From Leptolyngbya sp. KIOST-1 (lineage in GTDB: Bacteria > Cyanobacteriota > Cyanobacteriia > Phormidesmidales > Phormidesmidaceae), in assembly GCF_000763385.1 (NCBI RefSeq), contig NZ_JQFA01000004.1, positions 1,612,001 through 1,676,000 of the forward strand: DNA of 64,000 nucleotides. The letters run 5' to 3'. Shown here one piece after another: positions 34,496 to 43,379 of the stretch; the first letter of the stretch is position 1; each line of letters begins with the position of its first letter. The position numbers were made by a program, and so were the translations under genes. Under the pieces are notes generated by a model that had not been told where the DNA came from, searched no databases, and saw only the letters and a list, made by a program, of their open reading frames with translations.

Positions 34496-37400
34496 TCAAC
34501 CAAAAATTTTCTGTAAAATTCCCTTTTTTTGCCGCTGGCCCAGCACCAGTTGTTGCAGCAGTTGCCCTTGCCACAGGGGCAGCGAGTTGCTAGCCTGCTG
34601 CAGTTGTGCCACCTGGGCCAGGTCTGAGGCGGCCTCGGCTCCGCCCCCGGTCAGCCAGCGGGCGATGGGGTGGTCCCAGCCCTGGAGAAATTCGTCGAGC
34701 ATGACCCGGTGGCTGTCGTCGATGGGGAACGGGGTGTCGCCGGTGTCGGCGTGGGTGGTTTCGTGCAGGCTTTTGCGAGGCTTGGCTTTGGCAGTCAGGG
34801 CTTTGGCGGTGAGCGATCGCCAGGTTTCGCTCAGCAGCGGCGGCAGCACCGCCAGGCTCGCCGCCTGGGACAACTCACTGGCTAGGGCTGCCAGGTCGCG
34901 ATCGCCGGTTTCGTCCCCGTAGCGGGCAAAGTCGGCCAGCAGGGGCTGCAACAGCTCGCGTTCGACCACCGTAGCCAGCCTGGCCACGGTGGGGTCGGCG
35001 ACGGCATCGCTGGCGTTGGCCAGGTGGGCGATGGCCACGGCCAGATCCGTCTGGCTCTCGGCGCTGAGGCAAAACCAGACGCGATCGCTCAGGGTCTGGC
35101 GCACCTGCTGTCGGGCCTCGTCGAGGGGCAGCGCTGTTACCGTCGGCGGTTTGCTGACCACCGCAGGCGAACTTGGTGGCGATGGCGCGGGGGGGGTGGC
35201 GATCGGCGGCCTTGGCTGAGTAGGGGGCTGAGCAGGGGGCGGCACGGGCAGGTGGGCTGCCGCCGCAGGCTGCTCCGGCAGCGCCTCAACCTGCGCGGCC
35301 AAAAAGGCGGCTTTCTCGGCCTGCCGGGAGTTTGTTTGCACGGTCTCCGGTGGCGAAGTAGCTGGGGTTCGGGCCGTTAGCAAAGCCGCATTTTCAGCTT
35401 CCAGGGCGCTCAGCTGCGCGTCTTTTTGGGCCAGCAGGGCCTCCTGCTCGGCCAGACGCGCTTCGGCTGCGGCCAGTTGCTGGGTCAGCTGCAGCAGCTC
35501 CACCGCCGCCGCCCCGGCCCGCACCAGATTGCCGTAGTGGGGCTCGCTCAGGTCAACCGGTTTGGCCGCCTCGCCGGGGGGATAGAGCCATCCCTGGGGG
35601 TCGCCCCGCTTCACAACTAGCCGCTGCCCCTCCGGGTTGCTGATGGTCAGGGTGGCGATCTCGGCGACGGTGGTGGTGGCGGCGGCGTAGCGGCGGTTGC
35701 TGAAGGTGAACTCAGCGCTAGCAGGGGCGGCTGGTCCGGCGGTTAGGGCCTGGGCGGCGGCGGTCTCTGGCCCTACTTCCGGGGGCGATGGAGCGGTGAG
35801 AGGCTCTGCTGGAGCAGGACTTTCCCCAGGCAGCTCGGCAGTTTCAGCGTCGTAGCCGACCGCGTCCCTCGACTCTTGCAGCGGGGCAATGGGGGCTACG
35901 CCCCGGCCAACCGAGAGCCTGGGCAGCGATGGCCCAGCCAACCGGGTGGGCAACGCCGGGGTCGAGCCAGAAGCCGCCCTGGCGCTAGAGGTTGTAGAGG
36001 TGGCCCCCGCCGCTATCTGCACCCCCACCAGCTCCAACTCGACGCTGGTGGTGCCCTGCCACTCGTTTTGCTTCAGTTTGTAGGCGACATCGAGGCGATC
36101 GGGCAGGGGATAGTACTCGCCCCAGCGCCAGGCGATCGCCTTGATCGTGGCGTCGCCCTTCGCGTCCCCCAGCACCAGCTTCAGGTGGTCGCGGTTGCGG
36201 CCCACGGTCTCCTGCTTTAGCACCCGCAGGTTGGGCGTCCAGAACACCGGATCGGGATTTTCAATGCCGCAGGGGTGCAGGTGGTCGATCTGGTCGAACA
36301 GGCCCTGGTCAATGTCCCCCAAGCTGGCCTGACTGTCGATTTTGACCAGGGGCTTGAGCAGATCCACAGTCAGGGTTTGGCAGGCGTAGTGGGACAGCCT
36401 CGTGGTCACCTGGCGCAGGCGATTAGCCAAAAACGAAAAGCCCCCCGCCGCCCGGTGACCGCCAAATTTCTCCAGCAGGTCGTGGCAGGCTTGCAGGGCG
36501 GCAAACACGTCAAACTCGGGAATACCCCGGGCCGACCCGCGAATAACTTTGTGGTCGTCGTCCTCAAAGGTGCCAATGAAGACGGGCACCCCGTAGCGCT
36601 CCACCAGCCGCGAGGCCACAATGCCGATTACACCGTGGTGCCAGCCGGGGTGCACCACCACCAGCACCCGATCGCGCTCAATATCCACCGTGCCCAGCGC
36701 CCGCTGTTGCTCACACCAGGCGATCGCCTCCTGTTCAATGCTCTGGCACAGGTCCTGGCGGGTGCCGTTGATCTGCTCACACTGCATCGCCCGCTCCAGG
36801 GCCACCCCCACATCGTCGGTGGTGAGCAGGTCGATTACAATCTGCGGTTCGCTGATTCGGCCCACGGCGTTGATCCGCGGCCCCAGGCGAAAGCCAATGT
36901 GCTCGGGCTTGAGCGGCTTGCTCTGGTCGGCCAGCCCCGCCACCTGAATCAGCGCCTGAATGCCAAACAACCGCGATCGGGGCAGCAGCCCCAGCCCCCG
37001 CCGCACCCAGCGGCGGTTTACCCCCGTCAGCGGGGCCAGATCGGCAATCGTGCCCAGGGTAAACAGCTCCAGCAGTGGCCCGGTCAAATCCTGAGTACGC
37101 CCCAGGGCCTGGGCCAGACACACCGCCAGAATGTAGGCCACCCCCACCCCCGCCACTCCCCGGTAGGGCGATGTTTCCGGCAACAGCTTGGGGTTCAAAA
37201 TTGCGTTGGCCGGGGGAATCTCAGGCGGCACATCGTGGTGGTCGGTGACAATCACCGCCAGGCCCAGCTCGCGGGCGCGGGCGATCGGAGCCACCGCCGC
37301 AATGCCGTTGTCCACCGTGAGAATAATGCTCACCCCCTCGGCGCAGCAATCTTCCACAATGCGGGTATTGATGCCGTAGCCCTCGGCCATGCGGCTGGGG

Positions 37401-37792
37401 ATGGTGTAGCTCACCTGGGCCCCCAGTGCCCGCAGCGCTCGCAGCAGCAGGGCGGTGCTGGTCATGCCGTCGGCATCGTAGTCGCCGCAGATGGCGATCG
37501 CCCGCTGGTCCGTAATCGCCTCCACCAGCAGCTCCAGGCTCGCCGCCAGGTCGGGAAATTCCGCCAGGGGCGAGGGCAGCTGCTGCCGCTCCGGATCGAG
37601 AAAATCGGTCGCCTGCTCCAGGGTGGTGATGCCCCGGTTGATCAACACCTGGGTCAGCAAGGGCGACAGCCCGGTCGCCTGGGCCAGGGAGTCCGCCAGT
37701 GGGGCATTGGCCGTTGCCACCTGCCACCGCTGGCGGGGCAGCCCAGGGGCACTGGCGGATGTGGTTGAGGGGGCGGTGGCAGACTCAGTCAC
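34496..37792 (-). CDS. recJ: Single-stranded-DNA-specific exonuclease RecJ, enlarged cyanobacterial form
   Basis: A 1098-residue protein starting at GTG. The N-terminal 570 residues are a normal RecJ: AICGDYDADGMTSTALLLRAL (DHH motif I/II), TVDNGIAAVAPI, VIVTDHHDVPPEI (DHH), LGTIADLAPLTGVNRRWVRRGLG, and the DHHA1-type block with RGSARGIPEFDVFAAL...GGHRAAGGFSF. After about 640 come a Pro/Ala-rich linker, a small beta domain (SAEFTFSNRRYAAATTTVAEIATLTISNPEGQRLVVKRGDPQGWLYPP), a coiled coil (about 800-840), a second low-complexity linker, and a helical end domain. E. coli RecJ is about 577 residues, so the extra 500 residues are lineage-specific. It degrades single strands 5' to 3' in repair and recombination. 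Confidence 0.92.
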   Translation of the reverse strand: MTESATAPSTTSASAPGLPRQRWQVATANAPLADSLAQATGLSPLLTQVLINRGITTLEQATDFLDPERQQLPSPLAEFPDLAASLELLVEAITDQRAIAICGDYDADGMTSTALLLRALRALGAQVSYTIPSRMAEGYGINTRIVEDCCAEGVSIILTVDNGIAAVAPIARARELGLAVIVTDHHDVPPEIPPANAILNPKLLPETSPYRGVAGVGVAYILAVCLAQALGRTQDLTGPLLELFTLGTIADLAPLTGVNRRWVRRGLGLLPRSRLFGIQALIQVAGLADQSKPLKPEHIGFRLGPRINAVGRISEPQIVIDLLTTDDVGVALERAMQCEQINGTRQDLCQSIEQEAIAWCEQQRALGTVDIERDRVLVVVHPGWHHGVIGIVASRLVERYGVPVFIGTFEDDDHKVIRGSARGIPEFDVFAALQACHDLLEKFGGHRAAGGFSFLANRLRQVTTRLSHYACQTLTVDLLKPLVKIDSQASLGDIDQGLFDQIDHLHPCGIENPDPVFWTPNLRVLKQETVGRNRDHLKLVLGDAKGDATIKAIAWRWGEYYPLPDRLDVAYKLKQNEWQGTTSVELELVGVQIAAGATSTTSSARAASGSTPALPTRLAGPSLPRLSVGRGVAPIAPLQESRDAVGYDAETAELPGESPAPAEPLTAPSPPEVGPETAAAQALTAGPAAPASAEFTFSNRRYAAATTTVAEIATLTISNPEGQRLVVKRGDPQGWLYPPGEAAKPVDLSEPHYGNLVRAGAAAVELLQLTQQLAAAEARLAEQEALLAQKDAQLSALEAENAALLTARTPATSPPETVQTNSRQAEKAAFLAAQVEALPEQPAAAAHLPVPPPAQPPTQPRPPIATPPAPSPPSSPAVVSKPPTVTALPLDEARQQVRQTLSDRVWFCLSAESQTDLAVAIAHLANASDAVADPTVARLATVVERELLQPLLADFARYGDETGDRDLAALASELSQAASLAVLPPLLSETWRSLTAKALTAKAKPRKSLHETTHADTGDTPFPIDDSHRVMLDEFLQGWDHPIARWLTGGGAEAASDLAQVAQLQQASNSLPLWQGQLLQQLVLGQRQKKGILQKIFG

Positions 37793-38120
37793 AGGACAGG
37801 GGTACTAGATCATGTGAACTTATCATAGCCGGAGTTTCTGGTTTGGTTACCAGGAAACACCAGTCGAGCAATTTAACTCCGTCAGTATAAAGAGATCAGG
37901 GCCGATAGTCACCGATGGCCCAGGGAATAGCAAAGGTGGCGTTTCCTCTGGCTTAGAAATTCCATCAAAGGCTGTGTTCCAGGCAGCGGGCGATCGCAGG
38001 GTAAAGCTTTGATTGAATCCAACCGGGGATTACACTTTGTTGCCAGTGCTCCAGAGAAAATATCGGCTGGCCTACCGTCATAGATATGTTCACTATGAAC
38101 TCATTCAAGGAGAACAGACC
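37793..38120. other. Intergenic region between recJ and the DJ-1/PfpI gene
   Basis: About 330 bases holding the divergent promoters. A small palindrome GTTCACTATGAAC lies at about 38087-38099, just before the AAGGAG ribosome binding site of the DJ-1 gene, and could be an operator. A weak inverted repeat (TTCTGG...CCAGGAA) is near 37830-37855. No gene is supported. Confidence 0.45.
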
Positions 38121-38717
38121 ATGGTGGCTAAGATCCTGATGCTGGTTGGTGACTTCGTTGAAGATTATGAGGTGATGGTACCCTTTCAGGCACTACAGAT
38201 GGTGGGCCATACCGTTCATGCCGTGTGCCCAAACAAAAAGTCCGGTGAGTTTGTACGCACGGCCATCCACGACTTTGAGGGCGACCAGACCTACTCTGAA
38301 AAGCCTGGGCACAACTTTACTCTGAATGCCACCTTTGCTGATGCAAATCCTGCTGACTACGATGCTCTGGTCATTCCTGGTGGCCGCGCCCCAGAGTACC
38401 TCCGCCTCAACCATGATGTGATCGCTGCTGTTCAGCACTTTGCCCAGGCCAACAAGCCGATCGCGGCTATCTGTCATGGGGCTCAACTCCTGGCCGCTGC
38501 TGGAGTGCTCAATGGCAAACGCTGCTCTGCCTATCCAGCCTGCGGCCCAGACGTGAATGCAGCAGGCGGAAAGTATGCTGAGGTGCCTGTTACTGAGGCC
38601 GTTGTTGACGGCAACCTGGTGACAGCTCCCGCTTGGCCTGCTCACCCCCGGTGGTTAGCTGAATTTTTGACGGTTCTGGGGACTCGGGTTGAACATGCTG
38701 AGTTGGTGACAGCTTAG
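38121..38717 (+). CDS. DJ-1/PfpI family protein
   Basis: A 198-residue protein from ATG 38121, with an AAGGAG ribosome binding site 9 bases before it. The flavodoxin-like core is clear: [34 protein letters not shown], then [17 protein letters not shown] (Glu of the triad region), and the nucleophile elbow [16 protein letters not shown] with Cys118-His119. The GDFVEDYE motif and FQ-x-L-x-M-V-G fit the PfpI subgroup that includes deglycase and protease-like enzymes. Likely a stress-response enzyme acting in the cytoplasm. A branched hairpin follows the gene at 38824. Confidence 0.92.
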   Translation: MVAKILMLVGDFVEDYEVMVPFQALQMVGHTVHAVCPNKKSGEFVRTAIHDFEGDQTYSEKPGHNFTLNATFADANPADYDALVIPGGRAPEYLRLNHDVIAAVQHFAQANKPIAAICHGAQLLAAAGVLNGKRCSAYPACGPDVNAAGGKYAEVPVTEAVVDGNLVTAPAWPAHPRWLAEFLTVLGTRVEHAELVTA

Positions 38718-38823
38718 TTATTGGTTGGGGATGGTCTCAATTCCCAGACTGGCAGAACATTGGTGAACTCTTGCCAATAACCAAGGGGAGCCTGGTACCC
38801 TAGCCCAGGAAAAATTTCACTTC

Positions 38824-38876
38824 AGCCCCCGGTGTTCACACCGTGTCCCCGAAGGGGAATCGCGCTGGGGGCTTTT
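38824..38876 (+). terminator. Branched hairpin, probable terminator or small structured RNA
   Basis: AGCCCCC at 38824-38830 pairs with GGGGGCT at 38867-38873. Two further hairpins lie inside, GGTG-TTCA-CACC and CCCC-GAA-GGGG, forming a three-way junction. A TTTT follows. It lies about 107 bases after the DJ-1 stop, so it may end that transcript. The internal branching is more than a simple terminator needs. Confidence 0.6.
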
Positions 38877-38959
38877 GTTGTCAGCGTTTTGGTTAAGAGC
38901 GATCGCACTCTCATCAGCTCCCAAGATTCTAGGCCTCTGCCCACCACCTCAGCCTCTAC

Positions 38960-39436
38960 CTAAGCTGAGTTCCAGATTAACCAGATCCCGCGCACCACGC
39001 CGCTGAAATGCTATCGGGGAGAACTCTACCTGCCCCAGCCCTGGACCGACATCTTTGTCCCGCTGAGCCAGGATTCACGATTCCAATTGGGGCCGACTTT
39101 TGCTACGGCTACAACAGCAACATTGTCATTGCATCAGGTCTGTTCCAACGAGGTAGAAGCTACTGAATTGAAGCCGCCTTTGGTAACTTCCCATCTAAAG
39201 ACCCCGTAAAGGGTACAGCGAGTGGTGCCACCTCTGGGCCTCCAACAGTTCGGTGTTCAGGGGATTGGCGAGAGTTAAACTTTGCCTGGGAAGTTGAAAG
39301 CTCTACCCGTGGAGCAACCATTGGCACCAGCGACAACCCAAGGGAAGACGATCTGCTAGAGATTTACTTCAACCAGGAAACTTCCTGTCTCACCCCGTAT
39401 TGGCTCACCAATCCACCCGCCTGGATCACCTTCTAG
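38960..39436 (+). pseudogene. Pseudogene of an unrecognised protein, with frameshift and stop
   Basis: One frame reads FQINQIPRTTPLKCYRGE then LYLPQPWTDIFVPLSQD to about 39070. A shift to another frame near 39070 then gives GFTIPIGADFCYGYNSN IVIASGLFQRGRSY, a TGA, and IEAAFGNFPSKDPV...PYWLTNPPAWITF ending at TAG 39434-39436. The TGA most likely replaces TGG (Trp). Both parts have clear coding character, with matching amino-acid style and no stops. The 5' end is also degraded (TAA at 38961 in frame). I do not recognise the family. No intact copy is in the window. Confidence 0.65.
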
Positions 39437-39529
39437 TCTACTCACTCCCAAAAACCAGCATCTGAATCCGGACTATCCGGGTTTTCAGCCTCACCAAGGC
39501 TCTGTAGGTCGAGGCTTTTTTGTATGGAA

Positions 39530-41119
39530 TTATAGTACTTTGAAAATTATTCCGATAAAGACTAAGGCACCGACTAAAACACAAAATAGCAGCACGGACT
39601 GCGTAATTATAGAAACGGCGAACAAGCCGATCAACACTAGGACAATGACTCTGAAAATCCATGGGGCAACCCTGGTTAGAAGGCTGAACTTTTCTTTTTC
39701 TTCAGCAAGATTGGCAGGTTTAGATGCATCTTTTCCATTGATAATAAAATCCAAGAAGCTAACCAGATTGTTTCTGTGGAGGGCAGCACCATGATCTCCT
39801 TCATGGAAGGCGTACTGAAAAATACTATTGTCGTCGTCCTCAAAGCCTTCATACCCTCCTTTGCCAATATCTTTGCGGCCAAGACCATTCAGACCACCAC
39901 ATAAAAAGCCAACCGGGAAATCTAGATTGGCCTGATCATTCCTGAGTTCTTTATACTGGCCTCGCTTGTAAATCTCACGCCAGGGATAGTTGGTTGGTAA
40001 AACGCTGCCCGCCAGAATAATTCTCTGAAATTGCATACCTGTTAGCTCTAGGAGAGAATGACCTAGAATATAGGTTCCGTTGCTGTGACCTATAAAGTAG
40101 AAGTTTGCATTTGGGTTGGCTGCAAAATAGTCTGCATATTTGTTGTGAAACCAACGTAGCGGACGGCGGTGAAGCCAGGGAAGCAAAAACTCAAGGGCTG
40201 ATAGATACCCATAGCTCGATTGAATTACCTCAGTGTCGGGTAGCGTTTGCTCAATAAGCTCAGCTAATTGACTGACCCAACCACGATTTGAAGCCCGTAT
40301 CCCGTGCAGGATAAAGACCACATTCCTTTTGCGTAAAAGCTTCTTCGTTTCTTCGGATCGCTTAGATAGGTTTAAGCCCAAAATAGAATCTCGGAAAATT
40401 TGAAATCTAAGCTCCCCATTTTTGCCCCGTTCAATTAACGGCAAAATTCCATGCCCCACTTCTGGTACAGGAATATGAAAGGCATGGGGAAACTGCTCTA
40501 AATCTATGCTGTCATCCCTCGTTACAACACTGTCATCTCTTCCCAAGATTTGAACAACTGTTGGGACTGCTTCATCGGGGAGGGAAGCCATGAACTTTAT
40601 CCATTGCAGTCTCAGGTTTGTGATGAACTCACTGCCGAACATCCCATCCTGACCCGTCATTTTTTTGCCGAGGGATACTGCGCTGAGTAGTTCAAGCAGT
40701 AAATCGTAAATTTTAAGCCAAGGACGATTGGGCTTGATGCCTCGATTAACCGCAGCCAACAAGATAAACCTATCAACTGCCTTCCACCAATCTGAAGCCG
40801 GTCTACCTGGCTCTATGCCTGTTGAGAGTAGGTAAGCTTGGCGAGCGATAATACCTCCGATGCTATGACCAATCAAAATAATCTTTTCGTAGCCACCCGA
40901 GGTAAACCATTTTGAATCTAGCCAATCACAAAAACGCTGGGAGACAGTCATCAGGGGTATAGCACTTAGCGGCTGGCAGCCATGATTCCATCCAGCCCAC
41001 TCTATTTCTCCTAAATCTGTGACATCATTGAGTTCATTCTGTAGCCGTTTAATCAGTGGATTCCAGGCACTTGTCTTCATTCCAATGCCCGGCACATAAG
41101 CAACCAGTGTTTTCTTCAT
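39530..41119 (-). CDS. Protein with two tandem alpha/beta-hydrolase domains and a C-terminal membrane hairpin
   Basis: A 529-residue protein from ATG 41119 (MKKTLVAYVPGIGMKTSAWNP); a GTG nine codons upstream is the alternative. First hydrolase domain, about 1-235: YVPGIG oxyanion region, ILIGHSIGGIIARQ nucleophile elbow, and a late VPEVGHGIL His. Second domain, about 250-465: VVFILHGIRASNRGWV, YFIGHSNGTYILGHSLLEL elbow, AFHEGDHGAALH His. Residues about 480-529 hold two hydrophobic helices. It follows the 7TM-GGDEF gene by 32 bases on the same strand. The gene is AT-richer than its neighbours and has no HIP1 octamer, which suggests horizontal acquisition. Lipase, esterase or thioesterase activity is inferred; substrate unknown. 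Confidence 0.75.
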   Translation of the reverse strand: MKKTLVAYVPGIGMKTSAWNPLIKRLQNELNDVTDLGEIEWAGWNHGCQPLSAIPLMTVSQRFCDWLDSKWFTSGGYEKIILIGHSIGGIIARQAYLLSTGIEPGRPASDWWKAVDRFILLAAVNRGIKPNRPWLKIYDLLLELLSAVSLGKKMTGQDGMFGSEFITNLRLQWIKFMASLPDEAVPTVVQILGRDDSVVTRDDSIDLEQFPHAFHIPVPEVGHGILPLIERGKNGELRFQIFRDSILGLNLSKRSEETKKLLRKRNVVFILHGIRASNRGWVSQLAELIEQTLPDTEVIQSSYGYLSALEFLLPWLHRRPLRWFHNKYADYFAANPNANFYFIGHSNGTYILGHSLLELTGMQFQRIILAGSVLPTNYPWREIYKRGQYKELRNDQANLDFPVGFLCGGLNGLGRKDIGKGGYEGFEDDDNSIFQYAFHEGDHGAALHRNNLVSFLDFIINGKDASKPANLAEEKEKFSLLTRVAPWIFRVIVLVLIGLFAVSIITQSVLLFCVLVGALVFIGIIFKVL

Positions 41120-41151
41120 GGCTTCTTGGTTGAGCGGATGGATCACCGCCC

Positions 41152-42903
41152 CTAGACCGGATCGAGCCGGTGGACAGGGGCATTGAAGCAGACAATCCGA
41201 TCGCGACCCGATCTTTTCGCCGCGTACAGGGCTAAATCGACGGTGTGGAGCAAGTCGTCTGGGTGGATACCGTGGTCGGGAAAACTGGCGACGCCGCCAG
41301 AGACCGTCGTGCGAATGTCTGTGCCTTCCCAGGGTACCGCGGCGGCCGCAAAGGCACGACGAATGCGATCGCCCTGCTGTAGCCCAGTCGCTAGGGTTTG
41401 GCGAGGCAAAATCAGCAAAAATTCTTCCCCGCCCAGCCGGTAGGGGCTACTGTCTCCGTCTACCTGAGCCCGCAGAATCTGGCTGAAGGACTGAATGAGC
41501 AGGTCGCCAGCCCGGTGCCCAAACGTGTCGTTAACCTGTTTGAAATGGTCGATGTCGAGCATGACAAGAGCTACAGAATAGCTTTCCTGGTGGGCCTGCT
41601 GGAGAACCTGGGGCAGGGTTTCATTGAGGTGGTGACGGTTGAAGAGCCCGGTGAGTTGGTCTCGACTGGCCTGGGTTTTGAGCTTAGCCTGGAGACGTTC
41701 AATCACCTGTAGCTGGTGGCTGAGGCGGGTATTGGCCTGACGCAGTTCTAGCTCCGACAGATACTGCTGAGTTGTGTCGTGCAACATCAGCAGACGGCCC
41801 TGAGCCTCACCTCGGTAGTCTCTCAAAGGCGATATGCGCACTGTAATGTGGATTGGACGGCCAGGGTCTACCCGTTGGGGGCTGGCCTTGCGGGAGCCAG
41901 CGGTTTGAGGATTAATCCAGAGGCACAGGGGTGTTTCGGTGCCCTGGTTGTAGTGGTGCAAGAGCTGCGGTAGGTTGGCCAGGGCCCTGTGGAGCGATCG
42001 CCCTACCACACTGCTCTGGAGCCCAGTCAGCGATCGCCCCTGGGGATTGATATCGACAATTTGGTGCTCCAGGTCTACCACAATGACACCGTCGCTCATG
42101 TGTTCCACCAGCGTTTCGCGGGCAATGGGAACCGCCTCGAAGACCCCTGTGCGAAACAGCCCCCAGAAGCACAGCAGTCCTGTGGCCCCAAACGACATTG
42201 GGGTCAGGTTAAGGCCTGCTGGGGACAGATCCAGGGAGTAGATCGCAGCGCCCAGGTAGGGGGCCATTGCGCCCGCCAGGAGCCATCGCGCCTGCCGTCG
42301 GTGCAGCGGTCCGCCGCTGAAGGTCGCCCGGCCCAGCAGCTGAATCCCCCGTAGGCTATAGAGCGCCAGGCAGACCAGAATAAACCCGTAGCCAGGACCG
42401 TGGTTGTAGATAGCCATGTTGCTCGGCGGGTCAGCCAGCCCCACCTCGGTCCAGACCCACCGATGCCAGGGATTGGTGGCTACCAAAAGAATGTTGAGCA
42501 AGGGCCAGAGGCTCAGCCAGAGTAGCGGGCGCAGGGTAAACCGCGATCGCCCATCGACGTAGGCTTGGGCAAACAGCACAAAGAAAATAGTGATACCGCC
42601 GGTGCCGACGTACTCCAGCGTGGACCAGAATAGCTTGTCTTCCAGGGCGACCGATGCCGCCTCCAGGGCGGCTACAGCGGCGTAGAACGTCGCTGCCGCC
42701 ATCATCAGCGCAAAGTACTGTCGGGCCAGGGCGGCCCCTCGCCGGTGCCAGGCCATACTGGTCACGAGGGCGTTGACAGTTGCCGCCAGGGCCAGGATAC
42801 CCATCTGGGATGTCATCTGAAGGTACATGTAGTAAAGCTTGCCCAGCGTCAACGGTAGATGTCCCCAGGTGCTCACTGAACTTAGAAGCTGGGGTTCACT
42901 CAT
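41152..42903 (-). CDS. Diguanylate cyclase with N-terminal 7TM sensor and PAS domain
   Basis: A 583-residue protein. Residues 1-230 contain seven hydrophobic helices, the histidine-kinase-N 7TM type. A PAS-like domain spans about 245-380 (LVEHMSDGVIVVDLEHQIVDINPQGRSLTGL), followed by a short coiled coil and a GGDEF domain about 410-575. The GGDEF active site reads RLGGEEFLLILP, an active variant. DQLTGLFNRHHLNETLP, LVMLDIDHFKQVNDTFGH and the ISGGVASFPDHG-like TVSGGVASFPDHG are all present. It makes cyclic di-GMP in response to an unknown membrane or cytoplasmic signal. No EAL domain is present. The hydrolase gene downstream is probably cotranscribed. Confidence 0.93.
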   Translation of the reverse strand: MSEPQLLSSVSTWGHLPLTLGKLYYMYLQMTSQMGILALAATVNALVTSMAWHRRGAALARQYFALMMAAATFYAAVAALEAASVALEDKLFWSTLEYVGTGGITIFFVLFAQAYVDGRSRFTLRPLLWLSLWPLLNILLVATNPWHRWVWTEVGLADPPSNMAIYNHGPGYGFILVCLALYSLRGIQLLGRATFSGGPLHRRQARWLLAGAMAPYLGAAIYSLDLSPAGLNLTPMSFGATGLLCFWGLFRTGVFEAVPIARETLVEHMSDGVIVVDLEHQIVDINPQGRSLTGLQSSVVGRSLHRALANLPQLLHHYNQGTETPLCLWINPQTAGSRKASPQRVDPGRPIHITVRISPLRDYRGEAQGRLLMLHDTTQQYLSELELRQANTRLSHQLQVIERLQAKLKTQASRDQLTGLFNRHHLNETLPQVLQQAHQESYSVALVMLDIDHFKQVNDTFGHRAGDLLIQSFSQILRAQVDGDSSPYRLGGEEFLLILPRQTLATGLQQGDRIRRAFAAAAVPWEGTDIRTTVSGGVASFPDHGIHPDDLLHTVDLALYAAKRSGRDRIVCFNAPVHRLDPV

Positions 42904-42982
42904 TCCAGATTGCCCAGCTAGCCCCTGGCGCTGAACGATGACGATGCACCTGCTTCAGGGCACGATCTTCCCCCAACAAAAA

Positions 42983-43002
42983 CCCCCGACCGAAGCCGGG
43001 GG
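42983..43002 (-). terminator. Rho-independent terminator on the minus strand
   Basis: CCCCCG pairs with CGGGGG across a GC-rich loop; on the minus strand it is followed by TTTTTGTTG. It would end transcripts that come through the DHNA-CoA thioesterase and the 32-residue gene. Confidence 0.75.
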
Positions 43003-43161
43003 AAACCCCATCAGGAGACGCCTATCTGACGTTTACGTTTAAAAGCAAAGCCGCCCTTTCAGCGCTTGTAACCAGCCTATCGGAGGGGCGTCGACTTGAG
43101 GGGAACACCACCGAGAATTTACTGAAACAATACGGCAAACTTTAAAAATCGTTTAAACGGC

Positions 43162-43185
43162 TCAACCCGTCAGACAGCGGGTTGA
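43162..43185. other. Perfect 8-bp stem-loop
   Basis: TCAACCCG pairs with CGGGTTGA around an 8-base loop. It lies about 90 bases downstream of the 32-residue gene, between it and the terminator. On the minus strand a T-rich stretch (GATTTTTAAAG) lies 15 bases further, so it could be a weak first terminator or a 3' stabiliser. The rest of 42904-43270 shows nothing else. Confidence 0.5.
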
Positions 43186-43270
43186 TAAACCGACGGAAGG
43201 GCAGCCGGGGGCCGACATCAAGCTGACCACCGAGGTAGCCACCTGCGATTCCGTAGGCTGTCGGTAGCCG

Positions 43271-43369
43271 CTACCGTTCGGGGCCAGAGCGGAGCACCAG
43301 AACGGCGATCGCCACTAAAAAGCCCACGTACCCCCCCACAAACAGCCACTCCTGCCAGCTTCCTTCCAT
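43271..43369 (-). CDS. 32-residue single-helix membrane microprotein
   Basis: ATG 43369 to TAG 43273-43271 encodes MEGSWQEWLFVGGYVGFLVA IAVLVLRSGPER. An acidic/aromatic N-terminus is followed by one 20-residue membrane helix with a GG-Y-x-G pattern and a basic C-terminus. It starts 10 bases after the thioesterase stop codon, with AGGG upstream, so it looks translationally coupled to that gene. Size and shape resemble the small subunits of photosynthetic and NDH-1 complexes, but I cannot assign it to PetG, PetL, PetN, PsaM, PsbM, NdhP or NdhQ by sequence. It contains a HIP1 octamer in frame, and the last codons and terminator context support a real gene. Confidence 0.7.
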   Translation of the reverse strand: MEGSWQEWLFVGGYVGFLVAIAVLVLRSGPER

Positions 43370-43379
43370 TCCCTGCCCT

